NCBI GenBank assembly: GCA_028290925.1
Contig: JAQGIX010000098.1
Span: forward strand, 1 to 10,453
Length of the DNA stretch: 10,453 nt
Origin: Phenylobacterium sp.
GTDB taxonomy: Bacteria; Pseudomonadota; Alphaproteobacteria; Caulobacterales; Caulobacteraceae
Direction of reading: 5' to 3'
Shown: piece by piece, positions 7,053 to 10,453 of the stretch
Layout of the letters: each line of letters opens with the position of its first letter
Numbering within the stretch: position 1 is the first letter of the stretch
Notes under the pieces: generated by a model
What the model saw: only the letters and a program-made list of their open reading frames with translations
Databases searched by the model: none
What the model was told of the DNA's origin: nothing
Position numbers and translations under genes: made by a program

Positions 7053-7946
7053 TCAGCTCATCGGATTGGCGGGCGGCGGCGGATCGCCGGGCAGCGGGAT
7101 GAACTCCTTGTCGTCCGCGTCGGGCAGCTTCATGCGGCCGGCCCGCCAGTCGGCCTTGGCCTGTTCGAGGCGCTCCTTGGAGGAGGCCACGAAGTTCCAC
7201 TCGATGAACCGCGGGCCCACCGGCTCGCCGCCCAGCAGCATGACGATCGCCGGAGTGACGGCCTTGATCAGCACCGGCTCGCCCGGCGCGAAGACCAGCA
7301 TCTGGCCGTCGTGGAACTCGCGGCCGTCCACCTCGACGATCCCCTGGGCCACATAGGCCGCACGCTCGGGATACTCGGCCGGCAGCTGAGCGGTCGCGCC
7401 GGCCTGCAGCCGCCAGTGGACGTAGAACATCGGCGAGTGGGTCTTCACCTTGGCCTCCGCCCCGAACGCCTTGCCGGCCACCAGCCGGGCCCACAGGCCG
7501 GCGCCCTCATAGGTGGGCAGGTCGTCGACGCCGTGGTGGAAGAACCCGGGATCGGTCTCCTCCGCCTCCAGCGGCAGGGCGACCCAGGCCTGGATGCCGT
7601 GCATCCGCCCGCCGGTCTGGCGCAGGTGCTCGAAGCGCTCCGAATGGGTGATCCCCTTGCCGGCGGTCATCCAGTTGACCTCACCGGGATGGATCTCCTG
7701 GACCGAGCCGACGCTGTCGCGGTGGGTGATCTCGCCTTCGAACAGGTAGGTGACGGTGGAAAGCCCGATATGCGGATGCGGCCGGACGTCGACGTTGCGG
7801 GGGAACCCCGCCTCGAACGACACCGGGCCCATGTGGTCGAAGAAGATGAAGGGGCCGACCATCTTGCCCGCGTGATACGGCAGGAGCCGGCCGACCTCGA
7901 AGCCGCCGAGATCCTTCCGCCGCTGGTCGATGACGAACTCGATCAT
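7053..7946 (-). CDS. Pirin family bicupin protein
   Basis: A 297-residue two-domain cupin. The N-terminal pirin domain (about 1-125) has all four metal ligands: H57 and H59 in RPHPHIGLSTVTYLFEGE (55-72), H101 and E103 in GKGITHSER (97-105). These are the same positions as in human pirin. A C-terminal cupin domain (about 160-275) contains VHWRLQAGA and the GQMLVFAPGEPV region. Bacterial pirins include quercetin 2,3-dioxygenase-like enzymes and, in Serratia, a protein that binds pyruvate dehydrogenase E1. The function here is not determined by sequence. The ATG has GCGGAGG ending four bases upstream (7951-7957). It lies 29 bases downstream of the Lrp/AsnC gene and 18 bases upstream of sdaA, so the three are likely co-transcribed. 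The pairing with a pyruvate-forming enzyme makes a role near pyruvate metabolism or oxidant protection attractive but unproven. Confidence 0.93.
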   Translation of the reverse strand: MIEFVIDQRRKDLGGFEVGRLLPYHAGKMVGPFIFFDHMGPVSFEAGFPRNVDVRPHPHIGLSTVTYLFEGEITHRDSVGSVQEIHPGEVNWMTAGKGITHSERFEHLRQTGGRMHGIQAWVALPLEAEETDPGFFHHGVDDLPTYEGAGLWARLVAGKAFGAEAKVKTHSPMFYVHWRLQAGATAQLPAEYPERAAYVAQGIVEVDGREFHDGQMLVFAPGEPVLIKAVTPAIVMLLGGEPVGPRFIEWNFVASSKERLEQAKADWRAGRMKLPDADDKEFIPLPGDPPPPANPMS

Positions 7947-7975
7947 GACGCCTCCGCGTGGCTAGAGCGAAGGGC

Positions 7976-8473
7976 TCAGCCTTGCGCGCTTATATAGGGG
8001 CTGACCAGTCCGAGGGGCGCGGCGGTGGTGTTCTTCACCGACCGGATGACGATCCGGCTCTCGATGTTGGAGACCAGGCCCAGCGACAGGATCTTGTCGC
8101 GCAGGAAGTCGTCGAAGGCGTGCATGTCGCGGGTGACGATGCGCAGTTCGTAGTCGGCCGAGCCGGTGACCGTGGCGCACTGCACCACCTCCGGAAGCTT
8201 GGTGATCGCCTGCTCGAAGGCGTCCAGGTTCTCCTTGGTCGGCAGGGAGAGCTTGACGGTGCAATAGACCTCGAAGCCGAGGCCCAGGAGGTCGCGATCC
8301 AGGATGGTCACGCGCCGCTGGATGATGCCGGCGTCTTCCAGTCGCTTGATACGCCGCCAGCAGGGGCTTGAGGACAATCCGACCCGATCCGCGATCTCGG
8401 CCACCGAAAGGGCCGCGTCATGCTGGATCAGGTCGAGAATCTTAGCGTCGACCGAGTCCAAGGTCTCCGACAA
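7976..8473 (-). CDS. Lrp/AsnC family transcriptional regulator (TTG start)
   Basis: A 165-residue DNA-binding protein. The N-terminal winged helix-turn-helix includes DAKILDLIQHDAALSVAEIA, followed by DRVGLSSSPCWRRIKRLEDA and GIIQRR. The C-terminal RAM/ligand-binding domain shows GFEVYCTVKLSL, VTGSADYELRIVTRDMHAFD and ESRIVIRSVKNTT. Members are dimers to octamers that respond to amino acids. I place the start at TTG (8473-8471) because an ideal AAGGAGG lies five bases ahead and the protein then begins LSETLDSVDAKIL, the family's normal opening. The longer frame reaching upstream to 8527 would translate the Shine-Dalgarno sequence itself. It is divergent from the oxidoreductase gene and heads a row with pirin and sdaA, so it likely controls one or both in response to an amino acid. 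The effector is unknown. Confidence 0.93.
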   Translation of the reverse strand: MSETLDSVDAKILDLIQHDAALSVAEIADRVGLSSSPCWRRIKRLEDAGIIQRRVTILDRDLLGLGFEVYCTVKLSLPTKENLDAFEQAITKLPEVVQCATVTGSADYELRIVTRDMHAFDDFLRDKILSLGLVSNIESRIVIRSVKNTTAAPLGLVSPYISAQG

Positions 8474-8478
8474 GTTTT

Positions 8479-8485
8479 CCTCCTT
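8479..8485 (-). promoter_or_regulatory. Ribosome binding site deciding a TTG start for the Lrp/AsnC gene
   Basis: AAGGAGG on the minus strand, a perfect Shine-Dalgarno sequence, five bases ahead of TTG at 8473-8471. No other in-frame start near the beginning of the homology has a comparable site. Confidence 0.85.
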
Positions 8486-8542
8486 AATTTGCCCTTTGAG
8501 GGCCTTGTTCGTGCCCCGGAACCGCAAGGCAGGGGCACGCTT

Positions 8543-8571
8543 TTGGTAAGCAATTGCCGCGATCTTATATG
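8543..8571 (+). promoter_or_regulatory. Possible promoter for the indolepyruvate oxidoreductase-like gene, with small palindromes
   Basis: TTGGTA (8543-8548), a 17-base spacer and TATATG (8566-8571) resemble a sigma-70 promoter; the ATG lies 44 bases further on. This is the most AT-rich patch of the divergent intergenic region. Two 8-base palindromes, GCAATTGC (8550-8557) and ATGATCAT (8569-8576), have centres 19 bases apart, near two helical turns, which would suit binding by the adjacent Lrp/AsnC dimer. The promoter is moderately supported; the operator idea is inference. Confidence 0.35.
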
Positions 8572-8615
8572 ATCATTCTAATGCGCGAGCGAGGCCCAGA
8601 AGGAAAGAAATTGCG

Positions 8616-10453
8616 ATGCGGCACACAGAAGTGACGCTCGACGACAAATTTCTCCTCACGGAGGGCCGCGTCTTCATCACCGGCGTGCAGGCCCTGCTGC
8701 GGGTGCTGATCGACCGGCGCCGGCTGGACCAGGCGGCGGGGCTGAACACCGCCGGATTCGTCTCAGGCTATCGCGGCTCGCCGCTCGGCGGCCTCGACCA
8801 GCAGGCGCACCGCGCAGAGAAATTCCTGGCTGAGGCGAACGTGGTCTTCAAGGAAGGCCTCAACGAGGACCTCGCCGCCACCGCCGTCTGGGGCAGCCAG
8901 CAGGCCAACCTGTTCCCCGGCGCCCTCTACGACGGGGTGTTCGGCATGTGGTACGGCAAGGCCCCCGGCGTGGACCGGACTGGGGACGCGTTCAAGCACG
9001 CCAACTTCGCCGGTGTCTGGCCGAAGGGCGGGGTGCTGGCGGTGGCCGGCGACGACCACTTCTGCAAGTCCTCGACCCTGCCGTCGCAATCGGAGTTCGC
9101 CTTCCAGGACGCCGAGATCCCGGTGCTGTCGCCGGCCGATATCCAGGAGGTGCTGGACTACGGCCTGCTGGGCTACGCCATGAGCCGCTATTCCGGCCTG
9201 TGGGCCGGACTGATCGCGCTGGCCGACACCATGGATTCCGGCGCCACCATCGACATCTCGCTGGACCGCCATCGGATCGTCACCCCCGACAACATCCGCA
9301 TGCCGCCGGGCGGCCTGGGCATCCGGCTGAAGGACCAGCCGCTGGACAAGGAGCGGCGGCTCCGCACCCAGAAGCTCCCCGCCGCGCTGGCCTTCGCCCG
9401 CGCCAACCGGATCGACCGGGTGGTGCTGCCCTCGGCGCGGCCGCGGCTCGGCATCGTCTGCCAGGGCCAGGCCTACAAGGACGTCATCGAGGCCTTCGCG
9501 GCCATGGGCATCAGCCTGGCCGAGGCCGCGGACCTCGGCGTCTCGATCTACAAGGTCGGCATGCCGTGGCCGCTGGAGCCCTCGGGGCTGCGCGCCTTCG
9601 CCGCCGGCCTCGAGACCCTGATGGTCATCGAGCACAAGCGCCCACTGGTCGAGAGCCAGGCCCGCGCCGCCCTCTATGACCTGCCGGCCCACGCGAGGCC
9701 CCAGATCATCGGCAAGACCGACGAGCACGGCCATCCGCTGCTCTCCGAGCTCGGCTCGCTGTCGGTGGCGGAAATCGCGCTGGCCATCGCCGACCGCCTG
9801 CCGCCGGGCCCGCACATGGAACGGGTCCACGACTATCTGAGCCGCGTGTCGGCGGCCTCCATGGCGGCGGTGACGCTGTCGTCGGACCAGCAGCGCAAGC
9901 CGTACTTCTGCTCCGGCTGCCCGCACAATTCCTCGACCCGGCTGCCGGAAGGCTCCCGCGCGCTGGCCGGCATCGGCTGCCACTACATGGCGAGCTTCAA
10001 CGATCCGCAGACCGACCTCACCAGCCAGATGGGCGGCGAGGGCCTGACCTGGATGGGCGCCTCGCCGTTCACCGAGGAGAAGCACGTCTTCGTCAACCTC
10101 GGCGACGGCACCTACAACCACTCCGGCTCGCTGGCGATCCGCGCCTCGGTCGCGGCGAAGTCGAACATCACCTACAAACTGTTGTTCAACGACGCCGTCG
10201 CCATGACCGGCGGCCAGGCGGCGGAGAGCGGCTTCACCGTCCCGCAGATCACCCGCCAGCTCGCCTCCGAGGGCGTGCAGAAGGTGGTCGTCGTCGCCGC
10301 CGAGCCGGAGCGCTACGAAAAGGTCGCCGACCTCGCCCCCGGCGTCGAGGTCAAGCCGCGCGCCGAGCTGATGGCCGTGCAGCGCGAGCTGCGCGAGATC
10401 CCCGGCGTCACCGTGCTGATCTACGACCAGGTCTGCGCCACCGAGAAGCGCCG
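8616..10453 (+). CDS. Indolepyruvate ferredoxin oxidoreductase family protein, N-terminal part (cut by window edge)
   Basis: The first 612 residues of a large TPP- and iron-sulfur-dependent 2-oxoacid oxidoreductase; it continues past the right edge. The N-terminal pyrimidine-binding part has FITGVQALLRVL (20-31) and GYRGSPLGG (51-59). The central CSGCPHNSS (C432, C435) with GIGCHYM (C455) is the family's cysteine cluster. The TPP pyrophosphate site is GDGTYNHSG (496-504) and continues to FND about 30 residues on. Related enzymes oxidatively decarboxylate indolepyruvate, other arylpyruvates or branched-chain 2-oxoacids to acyl-CoA and pass electrons to ferredoxin. In alphaproteobacteria the alpha and gamma parts are usually fused in one chain of over 1100 residues; I expect that here but cannot see it. 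The ATG has an AGAAGGAA site ending 11 bases upstream. It is divergent from the Lrp/AsnC regulator. The substrate is not fixed by sequence. Confidence 0.93.
   Translation, partial: MRHTEVTLDDKFLLTEGRVFITGVQALLRVLIDRRRLDQAAGLNTAGFVSGYRGSPLGGLDQQAHRAEKFLAEANVVFKEGLNEDLAATAVWGSQQANLFPGALYDGVFGMWYGKAPGVDRTGDAFKHANFAGVWPKGGVLAVAGDDHFCKSSTLPSQSEFAFQDAEIPVLSPADIQEVLDYGLLGYAMSRYSGLWAGLIALADTMDSGATIDISLDRHRIVTPDNIRMPPGGLGIRLKDQPLDKERRLRTQKLPAALAFARANRIDRVVLPSARPRLGIVCQGQAYKDVIEAFAAMGISLAEAADLGVSIYKVGMPWPLEPSGLRAFAAGLETLMVIEHKRPLVESQARAALYDLPAHARPQIIGKTDEHGHPLLSELGSLSVAEIALAIADRLPPGPHMERVHDYLSRVSAASMAAVTLSSDQQRKPYFCSGCPHNSSTRLPEGSRALAGIGCHYMASFNDPQTDLTSQMGGEGLTWMGASPFTEEKHVFVNLGDGTYNHSGSLAIRASVAAKSNITYKLLFNDAVAMTGGQAAESGFTVPQITRQLASEGVQKVVVVAAEPERYEKVADLAPGVEVKPRAELMAVQRELREIPGVTVLIYDQVCATEKR

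Noticed and set aside
8763..10121. A 452-residue open frame on the minus strand opposite the oxidoreductase
   Set aside because: The plus strand there encodes the TPP and cysteine motifs of the oxidoreductase family. The minus frame shows only biased composition.

Overview
The window looks like chromosomal sequence from a high-GC alphaproteobacterium. The best guess is Caulobacterales (Caulobacter/Phenylobacterium type), judged from base composition, tight gene packing, and the single-chain indolepyruvate ferredoxin oxidoreductase-like protein beside an Lrp/AsnC regulator. That placement is inference; there is no rRNA or other marker to prove it. I see ten protein genes (two cut by the window edges), no RNA genes, no mobile elements and no CRISPR. 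No stretch over 300 bases lacks a gene.

Left part (1-1353): the N-terminal part of a gamma-glutamyltransferase-family gene on the minus strand, divergent from a complete phosphatidylglycerophosphate synthase (pgsA) on the plus strand.

Centre (1357-5597, all minus strand): a compact five-gene group built around an ECF sigma factor of the ECF42 type (sigma core plus long TPR-type C-terminus). Its partner DGPF/YCII protein lies directly upstream and overlaps it by ATGA. A VOC/PhnB-like protein and a secreted YceI-family protein follow downstream, and a Tat-exported class C beta-lactamase-like serine hydrolase lies upstream. The main observation of the window is that three of the intergenic gaps carry almost the same promoter-like sequence, [T/G]GTCGG-N17-CGTCCT[A/T]GGG. 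It lies ahead of the DGPF-sigma operon, ahead of VOC-yceI and ahead of the serine hydrolase. Spacing is 17 in all three. This suggests a self-contained, autoregulated ECF42 regulon covering cytoplasmic and envelope functions.

Right part (5658-10453): a minus-strand series Lrp/AsnC regulator -> pirin -> L-serine dehydratase (sdaA, [4Fe-4S] type), divergent from a large thiamine-pyrophosphate/Fe-S 2-oxoacid oxidoreductase that runs off the right edge. The theme is amino-acid and 2-oxoacid catabolism: serine to pyruvate, aryl- or branched-chain 2-oxoacids to acyl-CoA. The 142-base divergent region is the natural place for Lrp-type control. The regulator very probably starts at a TTG codon behind a perfect Shine-Dalgarno sequence.
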